From the NCBI GenBank assembly GCA_029945375.1, contig CM057069.1, forward strand, positions 806,001 to 870,000: 64,000 nucleotides of DNA, given 5' to 3'. Numbering within the stretch: position 1 is the first letter of the stretch; the number at the start of each line of letters is the position of its first letter. The DNA is from Agaricus subrufescens. Taxonomy: Eukaryota > Basidiomycota > Agaricomycetes > Agaricales > Agaricaceae. The notes beneath the pieces are model-generated. The model did no database searches. It was not told the DNA's origin and saw nothing but the letters and a program-made list of their open reading frames with translations. Of this stretch, positions 1 through 13,249 are shown piece after piece. The position numbers and the translations under genes are program-made.

Positions 1-1682
1 CATATAGTTGGCTGCAAGTGTCCCAGGTCTATAAGTAACTCCGAGTCTTCCGCCAACCTATCAATTTCCTTTCTCATCTCCTCGGAATCATCCTCCGATT
101 TCGAATAAAATGATATACTGAATCGACGAAGACGCGTGATACCATACTTGGCGTAGTCCACCAAGCGTGAACGTAGATATTCGAGAAGGACGCGCTGCGA
201 GAGGAGAGCGTTCTCAACATAAAGAACCTCGAGGTTGGGACAAAGGCAAGGAGATGAGGGGAAAGCAGAGGCACACTCTCCCGCTTGTTCCTCTCCAGGT
301 AGACATGGATTGCAATGACTCCTATGTTCACACGGGATGAACCCGGAAAGCAAACGGTCATTGAATAGTGGATATGAACTTTCGAAGGAACTATCGAAGG
401 AGTATCGCAAAGATACCCTTTTCAAAGCCGGGAAGAGGGATAAAAATTCCATCAGGTATTTCGTCGTGAAGCCATCAACGTTGAATTCCAATTCCTCGAG
501 GGGTTCATTCAGCCTTTGAAAGAATGAACGAACAATGTCCAGTAACGCCAAAGGTTCTGTAGGGTGAACAACTGCGAACGGTATTGGTGGCCAAAAAGAA
601 TGTTGGTTTGCGAAATGTCGTAGTGCTGGCGTGGAGAGGTTATCGAGTAGGATTAACGAGCCATTGTTCTGGCTCAATTGCCCATAAACTTTTAGTGTTC
701 GAAGTTTGGGTAGAATGATTTCTGGCTTGTTATCGGAGATCGATTGATTTGTTGGGGAGGAGAGGGGGTCAACTGGGATTCCCAGGTTCATAGTGCAACT
801 CTCCAAATTCGAACCAAGTGTTAATAGCTTGAAAATATCCGGTAAATTCAGGAAAGTCCCTCCAAAATCAACGCCTGTAAGCTGACTCCAGCAAGCAGGG
901 AGGTCAGGCAGGGACAGAGAAATTTCATGTATGGATAAAACACGGAGTGAAGGGGCGAAGAGAATGCCACCCCTTCTCGATAGCGGGTCGCCTGTGGTCA
1001 TGAGAGGGTTTCTTTCGATATGAAACACCTCCAATATGGGAAGATCGTCTGTATTGATCTTCATTAGACAATCCATTGGTTCGTAGAGCGCGACCTGAAG
1101 ATGAATACACTTCCATCGTCGGGTATGCTCTGCGATAAGTTCAAAATATGGTCGAAATTCGTACTTTGACATATGGTTCCCTTTAACACTGGACATTGAG
1201 ATGGAAAGTGGGAGAACGCCTGAACGAGCCAGCCAGGTATTTAAAGCTTTGAATCTCGCTGCAGCTCGGGGAGAAGTGAGGGGAACAACGACGATATGGA
1301 GTGAGGTCCACAGTCTAGGTGTGGAATAAATGATTTGACGCCACCGGCGGCAAACTAGGCTGAATACAAGTGGTGCTTGTTTGAAGCTGAGCACCGAGTT
1401 ATGAGCAGAGGGAAGACACCGCCAGAATATTTCCTGAAGAATATCTGAGGGAACCCGACGGATTGGAGAGAGAAGACCCTGATGAAAATCGATCAAATGT
1501 TCAAATTCCTTCTTCCTTTGGCGAAGAAAGGCGAGTCTTTCCCGTAGATGCACGGCCTCCTTTTCTCTGGCACGAAGTTCTTTGAAAGACTCGCCCGTCG
1601 CTCTTCTGATTTCGGTCTCCTCTTTGTTTGTAAGCCTGGCATTTGTACGAAGTTTGCGATAGACAGTAGGTGGGCTGACCAT
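1..1682 (-). CDS. F-box-like/leucine-rich protein, C-terminus cut by window edge
   Basis: One uninterrupted frame reads leftward from an ATG at 1682-1680 to the window edge (about 560 codons, no stop reached). An N-terminal coiled-coil-like stretch is followed near residue 65 by an F-box-like motif (VPSDILQEIFWRCLP) and then SLVCRRWRQIIYSTPRLWTS, the usual layout of the large Agaricomycete F-box-like family. The remainder is leucine-rich, as expected of substrate-recognition repeats. These proteins are thought to bring substrates to SCF ubiquitin ligases through Skp1; that role is inferred from family. The start MVSPPTVYRKLRTN lines up with the starts chosen for the related genes at 4732-6600 and 13250-15115. 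The substrate is unknown. Confidence 0.85.
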   Translation of the reverse strand, partial: MVSPPTVYRKLRTNARLTNKEETEIRRATGESFKELRAREKEAVHLRERLAFLRQRKKEFEHLIDFHQGLLSPIRRVPSDILQEIFWRCLPSAHNSVLSFKQAPLVFSLVCRRWRQIIYSTPRLWTSLHIVVVPLTSPRAAARFKALNTWLARSGVLPLSISMSSVKGNHMSKYEFRPYFELIAEHTRRWKCIHLQVALYEPMDCLMKINTDDLPILEVFHIERNPLMTTGDPLSRRGGILFAPSLRVLSIHEISLSLPDLPACWSQLTGVDFGGTFLNLPDIFKLLTLGSNLESCTMNLGIPVDPLSSPTNQSISDNKPEIILPKLRTLKVYGQLSQNNGSLILLDNLSTPALRHFANQHSFWPPIPFAVVHPTEPLALLDIVRSFFQRLNEPLEELEFNVDGFTTKYLMEFLSLFPALKRVSLRYSFDSSFESSYPLFNDRLLSGFIPCEHRSHCNPCLPGEEQAGECASAFPSSPCLCPNLEVLYVENALLSQRVLLEYLRSRLVDYAKYGITRLRRFSISFYSKSEDDSEEMRKEIDRLAEDSELLIDLGHLQPTI

Positions 1683-2497
1683 GATGGTGGGTGTTGGGTG
1701 ACGAGGGAGAGAAGTGGGCGTGTGATACTATCTACATTCGGCTGACACACTGCACGGGTGAACTGCTGTGGTAGTGGGCGCTTTCTAGCGCTAACTAAGA
1801 ACTATTTATAATATAATTTCGCTGACCTTTTCGGAGTCGGGTATAACTCGGCAAAAGAATGGAGATGTTCGATTGGAGATACAAGGCACATGGTTGGTGG
1901 CGGGCCCGGTGGGAGATACCCATGGCCTCAAAGGCAGATTATCTCTCTGGGGTCACATAGTATCTTCATTACCATAACCTTGTGAAACACAAAAAGCATG
2001 GACAAGCCGACGAGGCCGCTGCAGCGGAGGGAACTTGCGACATGCGTTATAATTTCAATGAGACAGCTGAGGCAGATCAACAGAGCAGGAACTTCTGTAC
2101 AAATTAAACGGCTTACAGTTCGGAACATATTCTGGAACAAGGCAGAAGTCAGATTTGGCAACTCTACTAGTACTAATTAGTGACTGAGAGGTTGAGTGCA
2201 CTCAGACTATCCGGCAACCCTGGGTCTTCTAGTAGCACGTTTGTGACCGCTTGGGTGTGGGCCGCAGTGCGAATGTTGAGTCGTTCTCAAATAAAGTCCG
2301 TCATCTTCGCCGATGATCATCTAGTCCCACTTTATTGCAGCCTGAGGTTGAATATCTTGTACTTCGAGTCGTCCGCTTTGAGCAGAAGTGGAGCCTTGAA
2401 TTCGCTTCGTGTGACTTTTACATCAGCATTTCATAAAGCTATGCTTCGACTGGTCTTTCTGATAGTATCGACATCTGCTAGCCACTCCTCTATCAAC
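1683..2497. other. intergenic, divergent promoter region
   Basis: This lies between two divergently transcribed F-box genes. Short frames on both strands have no recognisable domain and biased or random composition. The frame of the following gene stays open upstream to 2180, but only from a GTG, and has no domain there. I see no RNA gene or repeat. Confidence 0.5.
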
Positions 2498-4410
2498 ATG
2501 CATTCTGCATTGCGTATAGTGGAATTACTATTTCATATCTTTGATGATCCGATCTTGGCCTCACAACCTATAGGCGAAGAATACGATTACCCTACGCACC
2601 ACGATCACTATCTCCGTCGCCACCCTCTTCTCTCTCTGGCACTCAGTTGCAAGGGTTTTTCTGCAGTGGCGCTGCATGTATTGTGGAGAGAGATCGATGG
2701 CATAGACCAGTTACTTTGGACGATGTCAGATGACATCATCAGAATCACAATCCCGGTAGGGGTAGAGGAGGTTGAAGGATCAGGATCAGAAGGTAGCTCA
2801 TCCTTTTATTCAAGCCAGTATGAACGATCTCGAAAATTCATGGTACGCCTGCAACGTAGTCCATCGGATTATAACAGTAGTTAACAGTCTCCAAGACTTT
2901 GAAAAAACAGCCAGTCGAACAGGACTGGGAACCTTTTGATCGCTATGGGGCTTTGGTTACAAGACTGAAAAGCAGGAATAGATTTGCTATGGGCGACTCG
3001 CTGGAGCTTTCTCGTAGTGTCCTCGAGGCGCTGAATGCACGCTATGGCCTCAGAGGCACATCGCTCTTGCCTAACCTCCAGTCCTTGACTTGCTTAGGCC
3101 AGCAGCTTCGATATGGCCATACCCTTCTCGGACCCAGACTCCGCTCCTTGCTCATTCCTGACACGCCATATTATACTCCCGATGACCTACGGGGTTTCCT
3201 GCAGCTGGCAAGGTCCAACCCACCAACACGGCTGGACCTTCTAGAGCTGTCTAGTCCAAGAACATCTGAATCCGATGAGAAGATAGATGAGCTTTTCTCA
3301 GAATTTGTGATCAAGATACAGCAAAAGGGAGAAGGTCTTCGTAAAGTTTACACGCGCTTCTTTTCTTGGTTTTCACTAGAAGCCTTGAATCTGGTGCTCA
3401 CTAATGAAAGAACTCGAGATGTACAAGTTGGTGTGGAGCAGTTCGATCTAGACCGCGTATTACCTCCGGATTCATCTGGTAGCAGGAAAAACCTCCACAC
3501 CGTGATGATTTATGCGGCACAAGGCGTTACAAGCGATGCGCTATATGATCAATTTTTTTTTCAAAAATTTCTACGACGCTTGAATGCACGTGACTTGTCT
3601 TGCTTCACCTTTCTGTGTGGGCCCAAATATCTCAGTGTCCATGACGCTAAAGCAATATTCACATCATTCCATTACGAAAAAGCCTTCTCTGACGATAACC
3701 CCCCTCAAAGATCTCCCGTAATTAGAATTTCTCCAACAGAATCTTCCAATGACATCGCGATCGACCTTGCTCATTATATCTGCACTTTTGCCAATTCTTT
3801 TTACCTTACTTGCCAACCTACATCCACTACAGACCCCACACCTCGCTTTGCTTACCTTGACAAACTCGATCTTAACGTTCTCGTAGACCTCACCGACTCT
3901 GATATTGGAACTTTATCTTCGTCGATGCCACGACTGACGCAATTCAATGTCATAACAAGTCGAGCAGGAAGGACAGGACGATCCAGAACAACATTGGTTG
4001 GTATCTGGCTTTTGGCCAAGAACTGTCCTGCTATCGAATTTATTGGTATCTGGTTCAATGCTGTTCTTGATTGGGGACAATTTACTGCGATTACTCAACT
4101 TGGCGAGAATAGTCTAAGCGATGTGGAGGGAAGACGAGCTGTACTTCAGGAAGCGACGAACTTGAATTTGTTGTCCGTAGCGGTAGGAGACTCAAGTATA
4201 GAGGATGCAGATATGGTGGCCGAGTTCCTTTCCTTTGTATGCCCTTGTCTTGGACAAATCCGCATGATAGGGGAGGAAGATTGGGAGGAGTGGGAAGCTG
4301 TACATCAGTTAGTATTAGGTTGGAGTGAGTATGAGGATTATGAGTCTTTATCCTTTGTCTCCGATTCGTCGGATTATGTATCTTCTGATTCATCGGATGA
4401 ATGGGATTAA
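2498..4410 (+). CDS. F-box protein, two exons
   Basis: Exons 2498-2842 and 2911-4410, giving about 614 residues. The start is the ATG giving MHSALRIVELLFHIFDDP, where an F-box begins. SLALSCKGFSAVALHVLWRE, the second half of the F-box in this family, follows. The intron 2843-2910 (GTACGC...CAG, 68 nt) is inferred: it joins two frames in phase 0 and gives a natural continuation (PVEQDWEPFDRY). The C-terminal part is leucine-rich with no detected domain and ends in an acidic, serine-rich tail (SDSSDYVSSDSSDEWD). This is a different F-box subfamily from its neighbours: there is no coiled coil in front and the F-box lies at the extreme N-terminus. A substrate-adaptor role in SCF ligases is inferred. 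Confidence 0.75.
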
Positions 4411-4731
4411 CAGGAGAGAGCGTTCATCAATGACTACTACTCTGAAAGACATATGTCGCGATTGACGTCCATCTCTTAGTGACCGTTCCTCATGTTACAT
4501 TGAATTGTCCCTGATCGATGATCTTTCGGCGGTGTTATGGATGTTCTCCGCTCGATAATCCATACGTATCTCGTCAACCTCGGGCATCAAAGTAAATTTG
4601 CGACCCTTGAACAAAGAATCACTGCAAATGTAGCTCGGTATTTTCACGACACGTTGTCTCGTTGATAAACCCTTCTCCAATTATTGTTGATAACTATAAG
4701 TTCTGAGAACGTGTTACTCTTTTATCTAGAT
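4411..4731. other. convergent intergenic spacer
   Basis: This is a 320 bp gap between the 3' ends of two convergent F-box genes. It holds only a 61-codon shadow frame and looks like AT-rich terminator or UTR sequence. Confidence 0.5.
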
Positions 4732-6600
4732 CTAAAACATGAGGAAAGATGGTGGCACTACAACAGGATAACCAATACCATCATATGGTGTATATGCAGG
4801 GGGTGTTAGAGGGGACGACAAGGGATGAAATTCTGGGAGTATATACCGTATATCCACACGCAAACCTGTCTCCTTCTCCAATTTGTCAATTCGATTGACA
4901 AACTCCCGATGTGACTCTTCTTGAGGTCTTTGATGAGTCGAGCTGAATGTGATACCAACTCGACGAAGGTGGGCAACGTTATTCTCTTGACTGTTCACGG
5001 TTCTGGAGGATAAAAACTCGAGAAGTGTGGAAGTTGAGAATAGAGCGTCGGAACAGTGAAGGACTTCAAGTTTTGGGCAGATACAGGGGCGGTAAAAGAG
5101 GTTATCGTCGTTTTGCTCCGCATCATTAACATTGATATCAGGTATTGTTGGACTACTGCTTCTTCGCCCCCGACCAGGCATCAGTTCCCCCAAAAAGAAA
5201 TCGTCCATTGGACCATCCAAGACTAACGATGTCGATGAGGAGCTGTATGTAGGATCCGACCTATATGTCGCATATCCTCTGAGCTCCAATCTCTTCAATT
5301 CTGGGACGAGTGGTAAAACGTCCATTACGAGAGATCCATGGAATGGATTTGTCCAAATACTTAATTCTTCGAGAGGTTGAATTAAGCGTTGGAGAAAAGC
5401 CTGGATAGCATCTGCCAGGAAAAGTTCCGATTCACGGACTCCAGGTGAATCGGGATACACATGACATGTCCTTTCATACGAGAGATGGCGTAGGGAAGGC
5501 GCAGTTAGGGAAGAAAAAATTTGGCGAGATGCTTCATCGAGTCCTGATCTATTGATCACTGTCAAAGTCTTCAGCTTCGCCAAGGTGATTTCGGACATGT
5601 CATAGGACGAAGGTGATCCCATGAGAGTGAGGTGATGAGGTCCGGGAACTGCTGCAATGGAGCAGACTTCTAGATTAGGGCAGAGCTTTAGGGCTCGGGT
5701 GATATCACCAAGGAACAGGTTCGAGCCTCCCAGGTTTAGACCAGTGAGGCGATCCCAGGGTAAGTCTAGGATGAGTGTGAATAGGGTATATCTGGGAAGT
5801 GAAAGAATACGGAGGAGGGGGGCTTGTAATATGTTATCGCCCTTTAGTGAAGGGAAACCAAGAGGGGAGGGAGGTGTAGTATCCTGGTCAAAATCGCCAT
5901 CAAGATGGAGGCAATCTAATAATGGGAAGTGGCGAGAGGAAAATTCAGAGAAGAAGGGTAACCAATCGAAGTACCGAAGGTTGAAATAAACGCTCTTCCA
6001 ACGGTGTGCATGGGAGACGAGAACGTCTAGGTATGGTTGTATTTCGCTATTGATTGGTTCTCCGGTCATCGACGAAGTCGTAACTCCATTACAATACATT
6101 GAAATGGATAGTGGGAGGATGCCTGATCGGGAAAGCCAAGACGAGATGGCCTCTTTCTTCGCGATTTCCCGAGAGCTGATCGAGGGCTTGGTAGTGCTGA
6201 TAGGATTGGCTAATATATGAATCGACGTCCAGAGCCTTGGCGTCGAGTAAGCGATACGCCGCCAATGACTACAAATTCGGCCCAGAAGAAGGGGCGCTTC
6301 CCTGATGTCCAGGACCGCATTATGAGCGACAGGAAGACAATGAAAGAAAATTTCTTGGAGAATTTCAGGAAGGAGCTTTCGAGCGGGAGAAAGCAGCTTG
6401 GTGTGGCCGTCCATAAACTTTTCCAGTTCGCGGCTTTCCGTTTCTAGAGCATCACGTCTGTTCGAGAGGGAAGTGATCTCGTTCTCGAGAGCCTGCATCC
6501 TGTCAGACACAATTCCAAAGGCCCTTTTAACTTCCGCGGTTTCTTGAATGGAAGGGGGTTCATTGGTACGGAACTTACTCCTCAGTGACGGAGAGAGCAT
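4732..6600 (-). CDS. F-box-like/leucine-rich protein
   Basis: Single exon, 622 residues, from the ATG at 6600. Upstream in-frame codons reach only a TTG at 6651. A predicted coiled coil (about residues 20-60) precedes the F-box-like motif LLPEILQEIFFHCLP and then GRICSHWRRIAYSTPRLWTS. A leucine-rich C-terminal region follows. Start, length and layout match the gene at 13250-15115 (621 residues) and the partial gene at 1-1682, so these are close paralogues. Expected role: SCF ubiquitin-ligase adaptor (family inference, substrate unknown). The gene is divergent from DIM1, with about 300 bp between the two starts. Confidence 0.9.
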   Translation of the reverse strand: MLSPSLRSKFRTNEPPSIQETAEVKRAFGIVSDRMQALENEITSLSNRRDALETESRELEKFMDGHTKLLSPARKLLPEILQEIFFHCLPVAHNAVLDIREAPLLLGRICSHWRRIAYSTPRLWTSIHILANPISTTKPSISSREIAKKEAISSWLSRSGILPLSISMYCNGVTTSSMTGEPINSEIQPYLDVLVSHAHRWKSVYFNLRYFDWLPFFSEFSSRHFPLLDCLHLDGDFDQDTTPPSPLGFPSLKGDNILQAPLLRILSLPRYTLFTLILDLPWDRLTGLNLGGSNLFLGDITRALKLCPNLEVCSIAAVPGPHHLTLMGSPSSYDMSEITLAKLKTLTVINRSGLDEASRQIFSSLTAPSLRHLSYERTCHVYPDSPGVRESELFLADAIQAFLQRLIQPLEELSIWTNPFHGSLVMDVLPLVPELKRLELRGYATYRSDPTYSSSSTSLVLDGPMDDFFLGELMPGRGRRSSSPTIPDINVNDAEQNDDNLFYRPCICPKLEVLHCSDALFSTSTLLEFLSSRTVNSQENNVAHLRRVGITFSSTHQRPQEESHREFVNRIDKLEKETGLRVDIRYILPEFHPLSSPLTPPAYTPYDGIGYPVVVPPSFLMF

Positions 6601-6907
6601 GTTCGAACGTAGGGCTAGTAGTCCTGAGCGGCTATAAACGCCAGCACCCAAATCGTTGGGTACCTGGCTTAGGTCGTATCAGAAGTTCAGTACATAGAAA
6701 ACAACGCGGTGATGAGGTGCACCTTTGAGTGTTCTGTCGAGCAGAGAGGTTCAGGGAAGTTGGCTGCCAGTAGTACAGAGGACAGCGACAGGAGACACCA
6801 CTACAGCATGGCGATTCTAACTTTAACGGTTCCGAATCCCGTGACCAATGTCAGATTTCTATTTTTTACCATTTTTATTTTTTTTCCTCCTCCACACCGC
6901 TTCCACA

Positions 6908-8516
<1,609 letters not shown>

Positions 8517-8772
8517 TGCAAGAGAGCTTTCGTCTCGCATACATATGACATTGTCCTCGACCATCTTACACCACTGTCAAGCTGAAACTAGGCGAGTCAA
8601 CCCGAACCAGTCAAAAAATGCATACACCCTTCCTATGCTAGGCTAGATGCATGTATATTAATATGCTGTATCCATTTGGTTATCTGTATCATTCGGTAGC
8701 AAACAACGCCGTGTGCCCAATGTCACGGATTTAGGCTGTGCAAACCCCGCATAAGGCTCACATAGGTTTGGT

Positions 8773-9645
8773 CTAGACCAGTATCTCAGTTATTTCCGGA
8801 TCAGATCGATAGAGAGAAATGGTACTGACACTCAACCGTAGTGCTGGTGGCGGACCAGACGAAAGTGATCTATGACTCGTACCCTGCGCTGGACCTACTG
8901 GAACTCCGAGCAACCGAGTAAAGAATTCATCTAACCAACTGAAGAATACTTCCTTGTCTTCCTTTGATAGATTCGCCCAGTCGATGTCATCTTCTATAGA
9001 AGGCTGAACGTGGGATATTGCAGGGGAGCGTCTCGGTGGTGCTGGGGCGGGGAACGCTGGGGTCGGAGCAGTGAAACTTGGAGATGGTGATGCTCCGGGT
9101 TTCGTAGATAAATTGAGGACCGGAGGTTGTGGTGATCCCTGATCGGAGGGAGTGGAGGGCGCAAACCTAGTGGCGGGAGGCAATGGAGAGCGGGATGGTG
9201 GCGGTGGTGGTGGCGGTGGTGGTTGTGGTGGTTGTGGTACCTGTGGCGATGAGGTCACGGATTCGGGAGATGCGGAGCCTCCACGACTGGGTAGAACCGG
9301 TGGCGACAATGTATTGTTTCTTCTCGGTAACTGGGGTGGCCCATTCGTAGCGCTTCGGCCAGGTAGAGGTGGTGGTGGTGCAGGTGGTGATGAAACACCA
9401 CCCGGGACCCTGCTATTAGAGGATCCCGAACTTACCGACGAACCAGTGCGGCTCGGGGGTGGCGGAAGGGCAGTAAACGGACTGGGTTTGCTGCTCGTGT
9501 TCGCTCTCGGGGGTGGCGGGGGCGGGGGACCATTAGACGGATCCCAATTTGTCTTTTTCAATGGAACGCTGCGGTCGTTTGTCAGAGATGAATCAACCTG
9601 ATCCCGCAAAACAGGAGCTTTACCTGGTATTGCGATCGCGGACAT
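8773..9645 (-). CDS. proline-rich protein of unknown function
   Basis: A frame of 290 residues from the ATG at 9645. It is dominated by proline runs (such as PPPPPPPPPSRSPLP) typical of SH3- or profilin-binding linkers. A short non-repetitive patch near residues 223-247 (DDIDWANLSKEDKEVFFSWL) probably folds as a helix. I do not recognise the family. The frame stays open upstream as far as a good acceptor-like site (GCTGACTCCTGATCTCTAG, about 9705), so the annotated ATG may be internal and a first exon may lie further upstream on the minus strand. The G-rich opposite strand produces a glycine-rich shadow frame. Confidence 0.65.
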   Translation of the reverse strand: MSAIAIPGKAPVLRDQVDSSLTNDRSVPLKKTNWDPSNGPPPPPPPRANTSSKPSPFTALPPPPSRTGSSVSSGSSNSRVPGGVSSPPAPPPPLPGRSATNGPPQLPRRNNTLSPPVLPSRGGSASPESVTSSPQVPQPPQPPPPPPPPPSRSPLPPATRFAPSTPSDQGSPQPPVLNLSTKPGASPSPSFTAPTPAFPAPAPPRRSPAISHVQPSIEDDIDWANLSKEDKEVFFSWLDEFFTRLLGVPVGPAQGTSHRSLSSGPPPALRLSVSTISLYRSDPEITEILV

Positions 9646-10012
9646 TCTGGAGCTTCTGGACTCCGGAGCTGGTTGCCTTTGATGCCTTGGACTTGATATC
9701 AGCGACTAGAGATCAGGAGTCAGCGCCGGGCGTCTGCTGGGGAGCACGGAGAAAGCTTGCATGAAGGCATCCGGGGAGAGCAACGGAGTCACGGGACCGC
9801 CGAGCCAGGGCAGTGACGCCTTTTCCGATTCCCCACCGACGCTCGTCTCGTCTATCCCCGTAAAGCACCTTCAAGCACTCGTCAGCGTCTTCGAGGCCCC
9901 TCGTCATCATTCCAAGCACATTGCACTCGCTATTTCGGGACCCTTGGCAAATATAGATCGATCCCTTCTCACTCATTACTACGCCCGGTCTCTCTGGAAC
10001 AAAAGTAATTGA
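9646..10012. other. ambiguous coding signal on both strands
   Basis: An 83-codon ATG frame runs on the plus strand (9761-10012) and an 87-codon ATG frame on the minus strand (9713-9976). Both have plausible composition and neither has a recognised domain. The minus frame could be a first exon of the proline-rich gene at 8773-9645, spliced to the acceptor near 9705. The plus frame could be a small divergent gene. I cannot decide between them. Confidence 0.3.
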
Positions 10013-13000
10013 TATAGTCCGATTATAGTATACATTAGGACGGCATACTAAGTATAAGCGACAGAAATCTCAATGCTGACGATATGTATGAGACCAGGTT
10101 CGAATCAAAATGCGAGCGCAGTCAGCTCCACTCAAAACGCAACATGGCCAGAAGTCAAGATGCTCATCGCGTAGTGCGTTGACACTGGGAGAACGGGCTC
10201 TGAAACAGGTTTTCCACTCTTCTATCTTCGGTGACAACCTGCATCGATGTCAGCCGCAGCACGCAATATCCTGTTACTGCACTGGCGTTCAGGGCATGGT
10301 GCAACAAATCTGACATACCTCGGGACAGTCACAGTTCTTTTTGTTGCCATGGGCATGATACCTACTTGTCTTGCATACCGCGAGGCCACAGTCGCTCACT
10401 TTACCAGTAAAGTAGCGCAGGTGAAAGTGCTGTCAATATATCAGTTAGATGGATGTTTGCAAGCATGACGACCACGCACTCCACATCCTCTATAATAGTC
10501 GCCGACCCTGTACGATGCCATCGCACGCATGTCAGCAACAGGAACTTGGGGAAGGAAACGGTACGTCACTAACACCTCGTGTTTGCACATGACGAATGTC
10601 AACCCCGATGAAGGAATACAGAAGTCGGAGTCCCCAGGATATTTCAATTCAGCCTGGGATGGCCGGGGTGAGTGAAGTGACAGTAGTAATAGTCCGGGGG
10701 GGAAGAGAATCAAGCTAGGGGGACTTTGGTTCCTGTGTCATCTTTTTATGTACGCGCTTGAGGTGCTGGGAAGCCAGGGTTACCAAAAAAAACACTCATA
10801 ATCCAATAATCCACTAGACCCGACAAAGCAAAAATCTTGCCCGTCCAAGAACAGCAGCTTTGGTAAGGGTTTCGCCTTGAGGTAATCGAGCGGTTTGGTT
10901 TGCCTGCTACAATGTCCGGAATGGAGTTGAGGTCAATGCACGAATTTGAAAAGGGCCTCAGTCCCTTGATCTTCTTGGTTTTGAGTACTATTCAAGCGTT
11001 ACCTGGGCGTTACCTACATCGCATTTAGGCTAGCTTGGATCTTTGATAAAGAAAAACAGGGTGGGCGGGGCTGTCCAGTTCCGCTTTTTTACTTAGCCAC
11101 GTGGTTTAAACTTGAACTGGGTGTCTGCCAAGTGCGTGCAATGCGTTTAATATCAAAGAGGTATTCGCAGGGAAACGCGCTTGCAGTCACTAATAACTCC
11201 TAAAATATCAGGAACAGATCGCGTGCCGCGATACGCAATTTGTCGCCGCTTTGTTCGCGAGAGCGCAGATTTCCGGTCCTAAACGTTGCGACGTCGGTGA
11301 TGGTGACTACTAAAACGATGCCGAAAAAAAAAAATAATTCGAATTCGCTGGTATCAGGAGTGCTAGTGATCCGTCGCCGGCATCGGCTCAGTTGCATGAC
11401 ATCAGTGTGTCAGTGGACACTTGGCGTGCAGACCAGATTGGTTTTGGGCTGAGACCGGTAGTCCCGGACTCGAGCTGAGTCAGGCAGTATTGGCCTGCGC
11501 CCCGACCATTGTCGGTGGAGGGGGGCGTCGTGGCCTTGGTTATGCCGGTAAGGGGACGAACTTGAGGCTGTAACTTTTTCAGCCCTTCAGGATTGTTCGG
11601 CGATCACCGTCTAATTATTATCACCCAAGTCGCGCCTTGATGAATCTTATTTTCCAAGGCAGCTTTTTGTTCTGGGGACGGGGATCAACCCTTGATCACC
11701 CACGCAAGAAATATCCTGCAAAAACTTCCGATCAACGTGGTGTGTACAATACAGTATGAATGGAGATTGGACGCCTGGTCAAAAAGAATAGTGATTTTTT
11801 ATCGTTATTGGCCTGTTGATATATATAAGCATAACTCAGGTTAAAAAGACCAGCTGATATTTTTTCCGAAAATTCACATGATATGAACAATGCGATGCGA
11901 GATGTCACCCTCTTTTTGTGGCACATTTCGAGGGCAATAACGAAACTGGACACATTTTTTTTCAAATTTCTGGCGATGGTGCTATAACTAGTATTTCATC
12001 AGCGGAGTCCCACCTCCTTGTGCTGGACATTGGGCGCTGATAAATGAGCATAACTTAATTATATACTTAACTTCTTTGTTTCCGAAATCAGCAACGAAAA
12101 AGCTCGATGATCATATCATTATCATGATGAATGTCCATATCTACTGACTTGTCAGCACACCCAAGGGAGGGGAACCCCATTGGTCCGCCTAATGTTGCCT
12201 GAACCACATGGAGTATGGTCTGGAAAAGATGTAACCCATTTTAGGTTCCAAAGTCTGGCAGATGAATAAGTCAAGTCATCGAGGCAAAGGTCCCCGTCGC
12301 TATAGAAGGGTTCGACTTCGTGTACGGCATCAAAACTTTATATAGTATTGTATTAGCGGCTCAAAGAGAAAGATAACATCTTGCCAAGTTGGCTTATGTC
12401 TCATATCTCGACTACTCTGAACGGGGCTGCTAGAGCATTGTCGGAGTACTGTACAGGCCTAGTTTGCCAAGATCGACTCTAGAAGTTGCGAAATTATTAG
12501 TTTTGACGGCGCCATAACTACATTAAAAAGGAGACGACTCTGGGCTAGTGAAAAAGCTTGCCGATCCCGTGTCCCTTCTAATTTTCATTCGGTTGACCCA
12601 CCCAACTGCGATTGTCAACGTCACAGATACTGATTTATGAAACTGTGGTCAGGCGTACATGGCAGATATATTTGACAGTTGTCCAGTATTCTCATTCATG
12701 CTCCGTGAAACGATGAACAATGAAACCATGTCCGTGCCGATCGGTATCACATCATAAGAGAAGCTTGGGCATACACCCACGGTGGCCATATGGAATATGC
12801 AATGAGCGATTTAAGTTTTAGAAAAACTTCCGAAGCATGAATAAAATTATGAAATTAAAATTATGAAGGAATGAAGGGAAGGAAAGAAGTCTCTAACGCC
12901 TAGCAATCACGCGCCTCTCGATAAACAAAAGAGAGTGGACTATTATGGTAAGCCAGAAGAGAGCACCTGGCCTGATTTTTTACATCTGATAAGCAGTTAT

Positions 13001-13249
13001 GAGAGGGCTAAAAATATCGCTAACTCATTTTGTTGGTAATGACCGAGTAATAAAAAGATAGCATGCAACTGATGGAAATAGGAAAACAGCGCCTGTGGAG
13101 GTACCCTGCACCAAATATTTGCCGGTTCGTTCGCCAAAATTTACGTTGTGATGTCCTTGTCATTTCAGCCGTCAAATCTGACTCATCAGTGTGCGTCTGA
13201 TTGGTTTGACTCGCCCTGCAGCTTGGGGTTTCCGGTCTTGACTACCCTT
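10013..13249. other. 3.2 kb gene-free interval
   Basis: Only short frames of random composition. The interval contains several A- or T-rich runs and no terminal repeats or transposase motifs that I could see. The frame of the following F-box gene extends back to an ATG at 13151, but the homologous start is 13250. Confidence 0.45.

Noticed and set aside
9152..9601. 149-codon glycine-rich plus frame.
   Set aside because: Exact antisense of the proline codons of the minus-strand gene.
10097..10106. GGTTCGAATC, a tRNA B-box-like sequence.
   Set aside because: No A-box at the right distance and no cloverleaf pairing around it.
13151..13249. Upstream in-frame ATG adding 33 residues to the F-box gene.
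   Set aside because: The extension has no counterpart in the two paralogues, whose starts align with 13250.
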